DNA of 14,654 bases from Neocallimastix lanati (nom. inval.) (GCA_016946835.1 JACVTC010000626.1:1-14654); one strand, 5' to 3'; counted from the first letter of the stretch, positions 7,629 to 14,654 are shown. Numbers and translations are program-made. Notes: generated by a model not told the origin, from the sequence alone.

Positions 7629-8984
7629 TTTTTCTTAATAGCTTACAAAGAGGAGCTGAGGTTTGAGCATATTCATTTATAAAGTTCCTATAATATCCTA
7701 TAGCACCTAAGAATGATCTTAACTCATGTATATTCGTGGGTTCTTTCCAGGCTTTAATTGCTTCAATTTTACTATTTTGAGGACTAAGACCCTTAGTAGA
7801 AATCTTGTGACCAAGAACTTCAACTTCCGTTTGCATAAAGTGACATTTTTCAATATTAATTTTTAATTTATGTTCCTTGAAGATTGCTAATACTTGTTTT
7901 ATGTGTTGGATATGTTCTTCGACAGTTTTTGAATATATAAGTATATCATCAATAAAGTTGAAAACACATTTTCCAATTAAAGGAAATAAAATTCTATTCA
8001 TTTCCCGTTGGAAGGTAGCCGGAGCTCCAGTTAATCCAAAAGGCATAACTTTGAATTGGTGGTTGCCAAATTTGGTTGTAAAACTGGTTATTTCAACACT
8101 TTCTTCGTCCATTAGGATTTGATGGTAACCTGAGTATAGATCCATAGTAGTAAAGATTTTGGCACCATCTAGACTGTCAAATATCTCGTCAATATAAGGA
8201 AGGGCATAAGAGTCTTTTTCGGTTAGATCATTCACCTTGCGGTAGTCCACACACAATCTCCATTTTCCATTAGCCTTTGGGACCACAACAACAGGTGAAG
8301 ACCATTCTGAATATGATGGTACAACTAGCTTTTTCTTAATAAGTTTAATTAGTTCTTCTTTAATAATATCAGATTTAAATTTGGTTACTCTGTAACATCT
8401 TTGTTTAACAGGTTTTGCGTTCGCTTTCAAGTTAATTTTATGAGGGGCCAAGTCTGACGGTGTTAATTCTTCAGAAGATGTCGCTATAATGTCCAAGTTT
8501 TCTTCAAGTAATTTTACTATTACATCTTTATAATCTTTACAAAGGCTTGCTAAAAATTTTTCATCATGGATATACTCTTGCGGAGATAGACCTTCAAGTT
8601 TCTTTAATTCATTAGTTGTGTCTTCATATTCAAGTATTTTCCTTACTATACATACTAATTTTTCTTCTTCTTGGAAATTATTATTAATAGGAGCTATAAC
8701 GTCGATTAGTCCTTGAGAATTAAATTGACATAAACTATATCTTATAGGATGGATAAAAAGATTGTGTTCTACTTGAGTTTGAAAATTAATCAACAAATCA
8801 TAAAATGGGTCATCATCATCAATTATACGAAAATCTACTATCATTTTATAATCATTAATCTTAACAGGTATTCGTACAATAATTCCTTCCGAATACTCAT
8901 CATTCTTAGTCGCTAAACGTATCCTTCCACGACTAATACCTACTTCTTCATAATTTCCAGGTAATTTCTCATAAAATTTTTTTT
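7615..8984 (-). pseudogene. pol: Element B protease C-terminal half and reverse transcriptase
   Basis: The frame joins Gag-protease at the A8 tract 8977-8984. After the rest of the protease come the RT blocks, numbered from the upstream Met at 9039: WRLCVDYRKVND (260-271), MDLYSGYHQ with catalytic Asp300, MPFGLTGAPATFQ (332-344), the polymerase box NFIDDILIYS (361-370, Asp364 and Asp365), KCHFM and LGHKIS, and the connection ELRSFLGAIGYYRNFI. The usual Tyr of YxDD is Phe362. It stops at 7615 after a one-base A-run shift, not at a natural end. The peptide before the A8 tract (MKFLVKHLL...) is the overlapping frame of the protease and not a true N-terminus. Confidence 0.9.
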
Positions 8985-10939
8985 GTGATAACATTGAGGT
9001 TACTACAAGAATCAATAAGTGCTTTACCAGGAATTTCATCTACTGTTACATCAACCATGGCAATATCTTCTTCTGAGGTTTCCTTACTTTTGCTAATATA
9101 AGAGTGATCAATATTATTTACCAAAGTAGCAGCAGCAATAGTATTGTTTAATGCACCTATTATTTTCTTTTCAGGTTTTTCTAATTTTAATCCTTGACTT
9201 ACTTGACTTCTGACTTTTGGAGAAACATTGAGGAGCTGACCGAAACTAATATTACACTTGGTTTCATTCAAATCTTGTAAAACATCATATTCTTCTTGAT
9301 CCTTACACATCTTGATGTTCCTAAGCGTTCTACTAATTGTTGCTTTTTCTTTAGGCTCTTGAAAATCTATGAGCTTCTGTAATGTAATATTCTCATGACC
9401 TTCGTCATTAAGCTTTTCAGGAACTTCAATAACTTCCATTTCATTGATTTGTTTTGTTTTAATAATTTTATCGTTTTCATTATCGATTAATTTATTTAAT
9501 CGTTGATGCATTTTATCACTAGTAGTACTGATGCTATTTCTTTGTTTTGAAGAATCCAGACTTTGCTTTTCTCTTATAGTAATATTATCCTCCCTTTCCT
9601 TCCTTTTTCCCTTGTTATTTCCAAAGTTAGCTCTTTCTTTATTCCGAATTTGTTTTTCTTTGGCTTTCTCAATATTTATATTAGGCTGCGCCATTATCGA
9701 AGGATGTAGTTGATTTTTATTTTTAACAATTATTCTATTTTCTATTTCCTTCTCTTTTATCTTTCTTGTTGCAGGAGTTGTTATAGGGGTAGGATTATCT
9801 TTGAGACTTTTACGTTGTCTCTTTTCATTATTTTCACTAGTTTCATCGTTAGTCGTCAACTTCCTTTTTGTCGCACTAACTATAAATTCTACATCATTCT
9901 CATTATCGGATTCTTTGTGAGTTTCATTAGTATAGGAAGCATCTTCTTTTTCTTCCTTATTATAATCATTTGTACTACTAGGAATGGATTTGTATTGTAA
10001 TGAAGCTATTTTATTTTTATAGGGAGTGCTTCCTCTCCCTTTTAATGGTTTTAAAGATTTTCCACTATATAACCGTTTCTTATTTTCTTGAATAATTGCA
10101 TTTAACTTAGGACAATTATACTGCAAATGTCCTGGATCGCTACAATAAAAACAGGCTTTAATGGTAAGATTTTTCATTTTTTTTGTTAAGTCCTCCAATT
10201 CGTAATCTTTATTTCTTTTTGGGCTTCTAACTTCATAATTCTCTCTTACTACCTTTCTGTTGTTTTGATAATTATTCCTGATATTTATTCTTGGGTTGAC
10301 AATTTCAGTTGAGTACTCTTTTGAGGGTCTCAAATTCATTACTCTATCAACTTTTTCGGCAATGTCAAACGCCCGATTTAAAGAAATGTCATCCTTAAGG
10401 GAGACCTTTTTCCAAGCTTCTTCATTGTTCCTAAGAGCATCAATATAATCGAGAACACTGACTCGCTTCTTTCTTTTCTTATCTAATTTAAAATATATGG
10501 ATCGGAAACGAGTATTAAAGTCTTTTACTCGCTCATTTCTTTTAATTCTTAAAGCACGGAGCTCACGAAGTAACATATTCTGGTCTTCTTTAAGACCATA
10601 AAAAGTTTCTATTGCTTCTACAATTTCCTTTAAGGAAGGATATTCATCTTTTTTCTTTTCTTCTGAATCAGATTCTTCTTCTTCTTCTTCGTCCTCACTT
10701 TCTGATTCAGAATCGGTACTGTAACTTTCAATTAAATCCTGGATAACTTCGCGAGGCTCTCCAGTAGACGTGAGTAAGCAGGCGGTAAAAATCTTTTTGG
10801 GATCAGTAACTTCCTCAAGTTTTATCCATAATCGGATTTCTGATTCCCAAGATTTGATATCGAGATTTTCCTTTGAAATTTTCTCGATATCTTTTAATTC
10901 CTTTTTTAATTCTTTAAAATTGATTTTATTTTCAGCCAT
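8969..10939 (-). CDS. gag: Element B Gag with zinc knuckle and N-terminal half of protease
   Basis: It is an open frame of about 656 codons from MAENKINF. A Met 13 codons upstream (10978) is in frame but leads into AT-rich leader, so I prefer 10939. In the numbering from 10978: Lys/Glu-rich N-terminus, acidic Ser/Glu/Asp tract 88-112, capsid-like helical region 113-220 (LRELRALRIKRNERVKDFNTRF), zinc knuckle C276-C279-H284-C289 for RNA binding, a long charged, probably disordered region 300-600, and the start of a retroviral-type protease with ALIDSCSNLNVI (D656). The expected Asp-Ser/Thr-Gly is Asp-Ser-Cys here, through a TGT codon. The frame ends eight bases after the A8 tract at 8977-8984, where the protease continues in another frame. 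Four hairpins precede the start. Confidence 0.85.
   Translation of the reverse strand: MAENKINFKELKKELKDIEKISKENLDIKSWESEIRLWIKLEEVTDPKKIFTACLLTSTGEPREVIQDLIESYSTDSESESEDEEEEEESDSEEKKKDEYPSLKEIVEAIETFYGLKEDQNMLLRELRALRIKRNERVKDFNTRFRSIYFKLDKKRKKRVSVLDYIDALRNNEEAWKKVSLKDDISLNRAFDIAEKVDRVMNLRPSKEYSTEIVNPRINIRNNYQNNRKVVRENYEVRSPKRNKDYELEDLTKKMKNLTIKACFYCSDPGHLQYNCPKLNAIIQENKKRLYSGKSLKPLKGRGSTPYKNKIASLQYKSIPSSTNDYNKEEKEDASYTNETHKESDNENDVEFIVSATKRKLTTNDETSENNEKRQRKSLKDNPTPITTPATRKIKEKEIENRIIVKNKNQLHPSIMAQPNINIEKAKEKQIRNKERANFGNNKGKRKEREDNITIREKQSLDSSKQRNSISTTSDKMHQRLNKLIDNENDKIIKTKQINEMEVIEVPEKLNDEGHENITLQKLIDFQEPKEKATISRTLRNIKMCKDQEEYDVLQDLNETKCNISFGQLLNVSPKVRSQVSQGLKLEKPEKKIIGALNNTIAAATLVNNIDHSYISKSKETSEEDIAMVDVTVDEIPGKALIDSCSNLNVITKKIL
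8977..8984 (-). other. A8 tract at the Gag-Pol frame junction
   Basis: On the - strand the sequence is CAC, eight A, TTTTATGA. The Gag frame ends at that TGA. Pol continues in the +1 (equivalently -2) frame. With seven A the two readings would be one continuous protein across the middle of the protease. Either a programmed or transcriptional slip, a real one-base gain, or a homopolymer error explains it. Its place inside the protease, not before or after it, argues against a normal programmed site. Confidence 0.75.
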
Positions 10940-11057
10940 TTGAAAATTTAAAAATGGTATTAATGCTATGATATCCAATTTAAAAATATGTTTACTTTAA
11001 AAATATATTTAATAACAAAAAAAAATAAATTTATCTTTGTTTTATACTAATATAATT

Positions 11058-11228
11058 ATGGACTCAGAAAACCCTCTGACAATCCAATTCTTTATTCCAA
11101 TAATAATTCAGACTCAGAATCTCTCTCTGAAAATCTGATAAATTAATTCAGACTCGAAAACACCCTTCGAAAATCTGAAACTAAAAAAAAATAAATTCAG
11201 ACTCAAAAACGCAATTTGAAAATCTGAA
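11058..11228 (-). repeat. Four tandem covarying hairpins upstream of gag of B
   Basis: Each unit has an outer stem, a small asymmetric internal loop (1 versus 3 bases), an inner 5-bp stem and a loop of 6-7 bases. On the + strand: copy 1 outer 11060-11062/11083-11085, inner TCAGA/TCTGA; copy 2 outer CAGA/TCTG 11109-11112/11134-11137, inner TCAGA/TCTGA; copy 3 outer 11149-11152/11174-11177, inner TCGAA/TTCGA; copy 4 outer 11198-11201/11223-11226, inner TCAAA/TTTGA. Stem changes are compensated in every copy (GGA/TCC replaces the outer stem in copy 1). The array sits 120-290 bases before the gag start. Confidence 0.85.
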
Positions 11229-11524
11229 GCTTTTTATTATGAATTTTAATGTTTATTATATTCTCTTAAGCATTAATACACAAAATATGTATATCTTAAT
11301 TTTTTTTTTAAATTTATTTGTAGTAATAACTTCTTTATTTAATTTTATTTAATATATTTATTTCCTTTATTAAAATAATTAATATAACATAAAGCAAATT
11401 GTATAAATACTTAAATAATAATAATAATGTATATTTATTTTTATTTTTATTTCTTTTTTGTATATATTTATTATTCTATTAATTCTTTGTTATAACATTT
11501 AATGAAATATTAAATAAAAAGTTA

Positions 11525-11830
11525 AAATACAAGCCAAACTATATAGTGTTGAACCATCAAATATATAGCTTGTTAACCCTTCTTACAATAAGTCCCCTTA
11601 GCTCTTTATTGATAAGTTGATAATGTCGATTGTTAATTATTAAGAAACTTAATAAAAAGAAGGTAGCAATATTAAATTCTTTTTAATTTGGCTAACTTAT
11701 TGTTAGTAATAAAGAAGATAATAACGTATCCTTCCCAGTATCAACAAGATCAAAACAATAAAGTATTATGTGTGGGTGTTCAACTATCCCGCGTAGAGAG
11801 TTGTAAGACAGCTTATTTATATTTTTCTTT
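11525..11830 (-). ncRNA. Conserved structured leader module, copy in element B
   Basis: This is the counterpart of 1520-1815, read on the - strand. + strand positions of pairings: closing helix 11801-11808/11581-11588; hairpin GGG/CCC 11788-11790/11774-11776 around ATAGTTGA; long-range helix 11739-11744/11609-11614; CTAAC/GTTAG 11692-11696/11702-11706; a 7-bp hairpin 11638-11644/11648-11654; 3' hairpin 11562-11568/11539-11545. The closing helix reads CTTAC/GTAAG here and CTTGC/GCAAG in element A, a paired change. The identical 18-mer lies at 11598-11615. It begins beside a TATAAAT at 11815-11821, as copy A begins beside TATAAAG. The family is unknown to me. Confidence 0.7.
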
Positions 11831-12216
11831 TTAATTTAAAATTTAATTAATTATATAACGAATAATAGAAAATTTAACACATACAAAAAAAAAAATTTCA
11901 ATTATAAAAATTTCAATAAAAAAAAATTTAATTATATAAAATCATAAAAATAATACACTTATTTGAAAAATAATAATAATAATCTAATTTTATATATTCT
12001 ATATATATATATTGTACATGTATATATTAAAAAAAATAAAACAAACTGATAAACATAAAAAAATTACAATTTATTATTTAGAATTATTAATATAAAAAAA
12101 CAAATTTATTTATAAAATTTATTCTTATTAAAAAAAATTAAAAATTTGTAATACAAAAAAAAAAAATTTTGCTTATTATTTTAATATTTATCATTAATTA
12201 AAAAAAATATATTTTT

Positions 12217-12218
<2 letters not shown>

Positions 12219-12262
<44 letters not shown>
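12219..12262 (-). repeat. Homopolymer of 44 (A on sense strand of B)
   Basis: An uninterrupted T run on the + strand, hence poly-A in the transcribed strand of element B. Confidence 0.9.
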
Positions 12263-12265
<3 letters not shown>

Positions 12266-12307
12266 TATATAAATCTATATCTATGATAATACTATTGGTT
12301 AAAAAAA

Positions 12308-12311
<4 letters not shown>

Positions 12312-12341
<30 letters not shown>
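12312..12341 (-). repeat. Homopolymer of 30 (A on sense strand of B)
   Basis: T30 on the + strand directly after A11 (12301-12311), so the two can fold back on each other. Confidence 0.85.
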
Positions 12342-12343
<2 letters not shown>

Positions 12344-12550
12344 TTAAAAAAAAAGTTTGTTATACACTAAAGAAAATTTAATTTATTATTTATTAAAAAA
12401 AATTTATTAATGAAATATTTATTATTTTAATAAAAGGAAAAAAAAATATATATATATTTTTATTTTATTGCAAAAAAAAAAAATAATAATAATAATAATA
12501 GGCGAACAAATTATATAAAAGCCTAAATAAAAATAAAAAAAAACTATATA

Positions 12551-12850
12551 TTTTAACGTCAATTGCGCAAGAATGACCAGGGTTTTATCAGGGATCGAAC
12601 CTGACCTACCTCTTATTTTCTGCGGCGAGTGAACAAACTATCACCTGTTGAAGTGTGTAGTTGCCTTCAGCGTGAAGGTTTTATAGTTCTAGGGACGTAT
12701 TTGCCTAATTGTCAAGGATTTAGGTCCTTGAGATACTCGCGTTTACAATCTACAAAACCTTGCAAAATTTGTAAATAAGAGTTTATGAAATTAATATACT
12801 GGCAAGCTAACACTGTCTTACTCGAATATTAACATTCTTAAATTTGTTAA
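12551..12850 (-). other. GC-richer structured island in the leader of B, with a tRNA-type T-arm
   Basis: It stands out against almost pure AT neighbours. Perfect hairpins on the + strand: CCTTCA/TGAAGG 12664-12669/12673-12678 and TCAAGGA/TCCTTGA 12712-12718/12725-12731. On the - strand a T-arm of exact tRNA geometry lies at 12588-12604 (5-bp stem, 7-base loop TTCGATC, so a B box). No matching acceptor, D or anticodon stems could be found, so it is not a tRNA gene. It may be a packaging or priming-related structure. Confidence 0.5.
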
Positions 12851-12937
12851 CCTTTTTATTATTTTTTTTTTATTAATTATTTTTTATCTATAATCTATAA
12901 TTAAATAAAAGTTACTACAAAAACTAAAGTTTTCCAA

Positions 12938-12939
<2 letters not shown>

Positions 12940-12971
<32 letters not shown>
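12940..12971 (-). repeat. Homopolymer of 32 (A on sense strand of B)
   Basis: T32 on the + strand between the two GC-richer islands of the leader. Confidence 0.9.
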
Positions 12972-12973
<2 letters not shown>

Positions 12974-13014
12974 TATTAATATTAATATTAAATTATTAAT
13001 TATTATTATTTAAC

Positions 13015-13195
13015 AAAACTTATGGATAATCTGATAGTATACCCTGTCTGACGTGCAGCTTGCCTCTTCACGGCGTCATGCCACGCGGGTACCACGGCTA
13101 CTGTATTCAATATAAAATACAGCAGTCCAGAGCCTACTAGCCCAATTACTATGTAGGTTAAACTTAGCCCGGAAATCTATATCCAAGGCTTTGTT
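13015..13195 (-). other. Second GC-richer structured island, close to the PBS of B
   Basis: It starts some 50 bases after the PBS in transcription order. The best hairpin pairs 13098-13107 with 13116-13125. It needs an A-C mismatch if read on the + strand but only a G-U pair on the - strand, which favours a functional - strand RNA. GACG/CGTC and CCTAC/GTAGG pairs also occur. A place right after the PBS is where retroelements often keep packaging and dimer signals; that role is an inference. Confidence 0.45.
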
Positions 13196-13241
13196 AAATA
13201 ATTTAATTAATAAATAATATTAAATTTTATTTTTCTAATAT

Positions 13242-13259
13242 TCCCCGATATCTCCACCA
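13242..13259 (-). other. Primer-binding site of element B
   Basis: On the - strand TGGTGGAGATATCGGGGA follows the 5' LTR after 7 bases. It is complementary to a tRNA 3' end of the form ...TATCTCC-A-CCA, with the T-stem bases CCCGA before it. TGG at the start matches the universal CCA end. I could not assign the tRNA species. The tRNA would need the acceptor 5' strand GGAGATA. Confidence 0.75.
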
Positions 13260-13266
13260 TAAATTA

Positions 13267-14100
13267 TGTTATGGTTCGGGTTTTATTAGAATTTTATTTA
13301 ATTATTTATTTTTAATATTTTTCTGTCTACATTTTAATTATTGAAAAACTTCACTTATTTATACTTTTTGAAAAAAAATAAATATGTAAAGCCTTTCTAC
13401 ATTTTATTATCATATTTAAAAAAAAATATTTACTATTACTAATTACTTAAAATTTTATATTAATTTAAATTAACTAATTCATAAGTATTTTTATTTTAAT
13501 AAATTTTGTTTATATAATTTTATATTATTTTTCATATACTAAAACTAAATTATTTAATATATACGAAAAGTAACAAACAAAATTTAAAAAGATTTTACAG
13601 AAAAATAAAGTTATTTTAATCAAGAATGTTAATATAATATTCTTATATTTTATATAAAATAAATTTAAAAACTATAATATATTTAATATTTATTATTAAT
13701 CAATTAAGATTTGATTTTATTTGTGGGGAATAAAAATATAAAATAATCAATTTAAAAATAAAATAAAATACTAAAAAGAATACAAGTTTAATATTGATAC
13801 AATATAATAATAATATAATAATATATTTGAAAATAAAAATAAAATATTAATATTGATAATAAACACTTTAATAAAATAATAAAATTTAAGGTTAAATTAT
13901 AGATATTGATATTAATAATAAAAATATAAATTATTGATAATATTTTAGAAACTTTTAATAAAAATAAAAAAAATATATTTAGAAAATATTTTAGTATAGA
14001 AAATATAGTAAAGTAATATTAAGTAAAGAATAATATAATGGATTCTAAAGTAAGTTGAAATTCTAATTAATAATCCATTATATGTTCGTTCTTTACCAAG
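13267..14100 (-). repeat. 5' LTR of element B
   Basis: 834 bp, nearly identical to 5075-5911. It is the promoter LTR, with TATAAAT at 13357-13363 on the - strand. The terminal hairpin is at 14023-14096. The repeat ends at 14100, followed by the TAAA duplication. Confidence 0.95.
13357..13363 (-). promoter_or_regulatory. TATA box in 5' LTR of B
   Basis: TATAAAT on the - strand in the context AAAAAGTATAAATAAGTG. It would drive the full-length RNA of element B, with a start some 30 bases downstream, leaving about 60 bases of R-U5 before the LTR end. Confidence 0.6.
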
Positions 14101-14104
14101 TAAA
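14101..14104. other. Target site duplication TAAA, right
   Basis: Matches 5071-5074 and marks the right junction of element B with the LTR-like unit of element A. Confidence 0.6.
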
Positions 14105-14172
14105 TTAGTATATGGTCAATGGTAAGTTACCATAACCATCGGCTGAACCCGGGTTCGACACCCACTCTTTCC
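14105..14172 (+). promoter_or_regulatory. tRNA-like region with A box and B box
   Basis: TTAGTATATGGTCAATGG looks like the 5' half of a tRNA, and GGGTTCGACACC at 14151-14162 is a B box at normal spacing. The T-stem pairs in only three positions and the acceptor does not pair. It is a tRNA-derived sequence at the same place as in the left copy. Confidence 0.4.
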
Positions 14173-14402
14173 AAATTTTAATAACTTTTTATTTATTATA
14201 ACTAGAATATTAAAGAAATTACTAGTGTTTATCGGTTAAACAATTGAAATAAAAACTAGAAAATTCTATTTTATTAATATTTTTTATCATTTTTTATCTA
14301 AGATTCATTTTCTAGAAAGAAAACTTGTTTTCTTTAATTTCTTTTATTTCTAATAATTTAATAACAACTGATAACTTAAAATAATTAATTTTCCTGAAAA
14401 AC

Positions 14403-14409
14403 TATAAAT
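14403..14409 (+). promoter_or_regulatory. TATA box in right LTR-like unit of A
   Basis: TATAAAT after GAAAAAC and before AGGTGTAAAATTTCATAATAA, the same layout as at 800-806. Confidence 0.55.
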
Positions 14410-14654
14410 AGGTGTAAAATTTCATAATAAAATATTTTTACTTGTGCTTTTATTAATTAATTTTAAAGTAATTTAAAATATTACAATGATTAATTAATAA
14501 AATAATAATTTATATTTTACTAATAAAAAACTTATTTTAATAAAACATATTTTGAATTACTTTAGTGTCGAGAACCTTTTTGTGTAAAAAACCTTATAAC
14601 AATCTTAAGTAACATTAAGATTTGTTACAATAAAAGCACCCTTTGACAAAAAAC

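Larger units (their letters stand above)
11831..12545. other. AT-rich leader of element B with long homopolymers
   Basis: No gene is visible. It holds T44 at 12219-12262, A11 followed by T30 at 12301-12341, ATA microsatellites near 12001-12012 and 12452-12460, and TAA repeats near 12481-12500. On the transcribed strand the two longest runs are A. Confidence 0.7.
5075..14100 (-). mobile_element. Element B: near-complete Ty3-type LTR retrotransposon
   Basis: A complete layout on the - strand: 5' LTR 13267-14100, PBS 13242-13259, leader, gag, protease, RT, RNase H, integrase, polypurine tract 5912-5922 and 3' LTR 5075-5911. The order PR-RT-RH-IN is that of Ty3 elements. The last Pol domain ends soon after the GPY/F region without a chromodomain. 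LTRs that are nearly identical imply recent insertion. It sits inside the right LTR-like unit of element A. Five single-base A-run indels in pol mean that this copy, as sequenced, does not encode intact Pol. Confidence 0.93.
522..14641 (+). mobile_element. Element A: decayed Ty3-type chromodomain retrotransposon, interrupted by element B
   Basis: The outer element is read on the + strand: left LTR-like unit, leader with minisatellite and structured module, broken gag-pol ending in a chromodomain, and a right LTR-like unit cut in two by element B. A C-terminal chromodomain after the integrase GPY/F region is the hallmark of chromoviruses. The two terminal units match only by about two thirds (estimated by eye), so they are either an old LTR pair or copies from two related insertions. 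No convincing primer-binding site follows the left unit, and I could not find a target duplication around A. The limits are approximate. Confidence 0.65.
14105..14641 (+). repeat. Right LTR-like unit of A, right fragment
   Basis: It resumes the sequence interrupted at 5074. It shares with 530-1020 the GGTAA..ACCAT and GGTTCGAC words, the block around 14290-14330, TATAAAT at 14403-14409 and the end gttacaataaaagcaccc. It has an extra hairpin near its end: AATCTTAA 14601-14608 and TTAAGATT 14615-14622, absent from the left copy. The remaining 13 bases (14642-14654) are flank or the interior of another copy. Confidence 0.6.

Noticed and set aside
7877-8122. Open frame of 81 codons on the + strand
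   Set aside because: It lies antisense to the RT of element B, and its peptide has no recognisable domain.
8985-9039. Met at 9039 as start of a separate Pol protein
   Set aside because: The peptide from there to the A8 tract is a shifted reading of the protease active-site region. Pol is joined to Gag-protease at the tract.
9531-10000. Two open frames on the + strand (60 and 96 codons) rich in Phe, Leu and Ile
   Set aside because: They are antisense to the Lys/Glu/Asn-rich Gag region; hydrophobic composition is the expected mirror of that.
12575-12650. tRNA gene on the - strand
   Set aside because: The T-arm is perfect, but no acceptor stem, D-arm or anticodon arm pairs at the right distances.
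14105-14172. tRNA gene on the + strand
   Set aside because: A and B boxes are present, but the acceptor and most of the T-stem do not pair, so only a tRNA-derived sequence is claimed.

Overview
The window is eukaryotic, extremely AT-rich repeat DNA with no host gene that I can support. It consists of two LTR retrotransposons of the Ty3 type, one inserted into the other. AT-only intergenic sequence, A/T runs of 30-44 bases and the style of the Gag and Pol proteins suggest an early-diverging fungus. An anaerobic gut fungus (Neocallimastigomycota) is my best guess, from composition and protein style only. A dictyostelid or another AT-rich eukaryote is not excluded.

Element A (outer, + strand) runs from a left LTR-like unit (about 522-1020) through a leader (1021-2364) and a decayed gag-pol (2365-4654) to a right LTR-like unit. 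That right unit is split in two (5003-5074 and 14105-14641). The leader holds a 9-bp-within-35/44-bp minisatellite, a structured module (1520-1815) and a run of 41 A. Its Pol kept the protease, a stub of reverse transcriptase, the integrase tail and a C-terminal chromodomain. The body of RT, RNase H and most of integrase are gone through an in-frame deletion.

Element B (inner, - strand, 5075-14100) is young. Its two LTRs (13267-14100 is 5', 5075-5911 is 3') differ by about three substitutions and a few A/T-run indels. It is bounded by a TAAA target duplication and has a PBS (13242-13259) and a polypurine tract (5912-5922). In transcription order it holds a 2.3-kb leader, Gag with a zinc knuckle, protease, RT, RNase H and integrase. 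Pol is broken five times, each time by what looks like one A gained or lost in a run of A.

The most interesting material is noncoding. (1) A module of about 290 nt occurs in the leaders of both elements, which otherwise differ. Several helices keep their position and pairing while their sequence changes, so this looks like a conserved RNA structure I cannot assign to a known family. (2) Just upstream of the gag of B lie four tandem hairpins whose stems have changed in a compensating way. (3) The leader of B also carries two GC-richer islands with hairpins, one of them an isolated tRNA-type T-arm. (4) All five A/T homopolymers of 30 or more bases are poly-A in the sense strand of the element that carries them.
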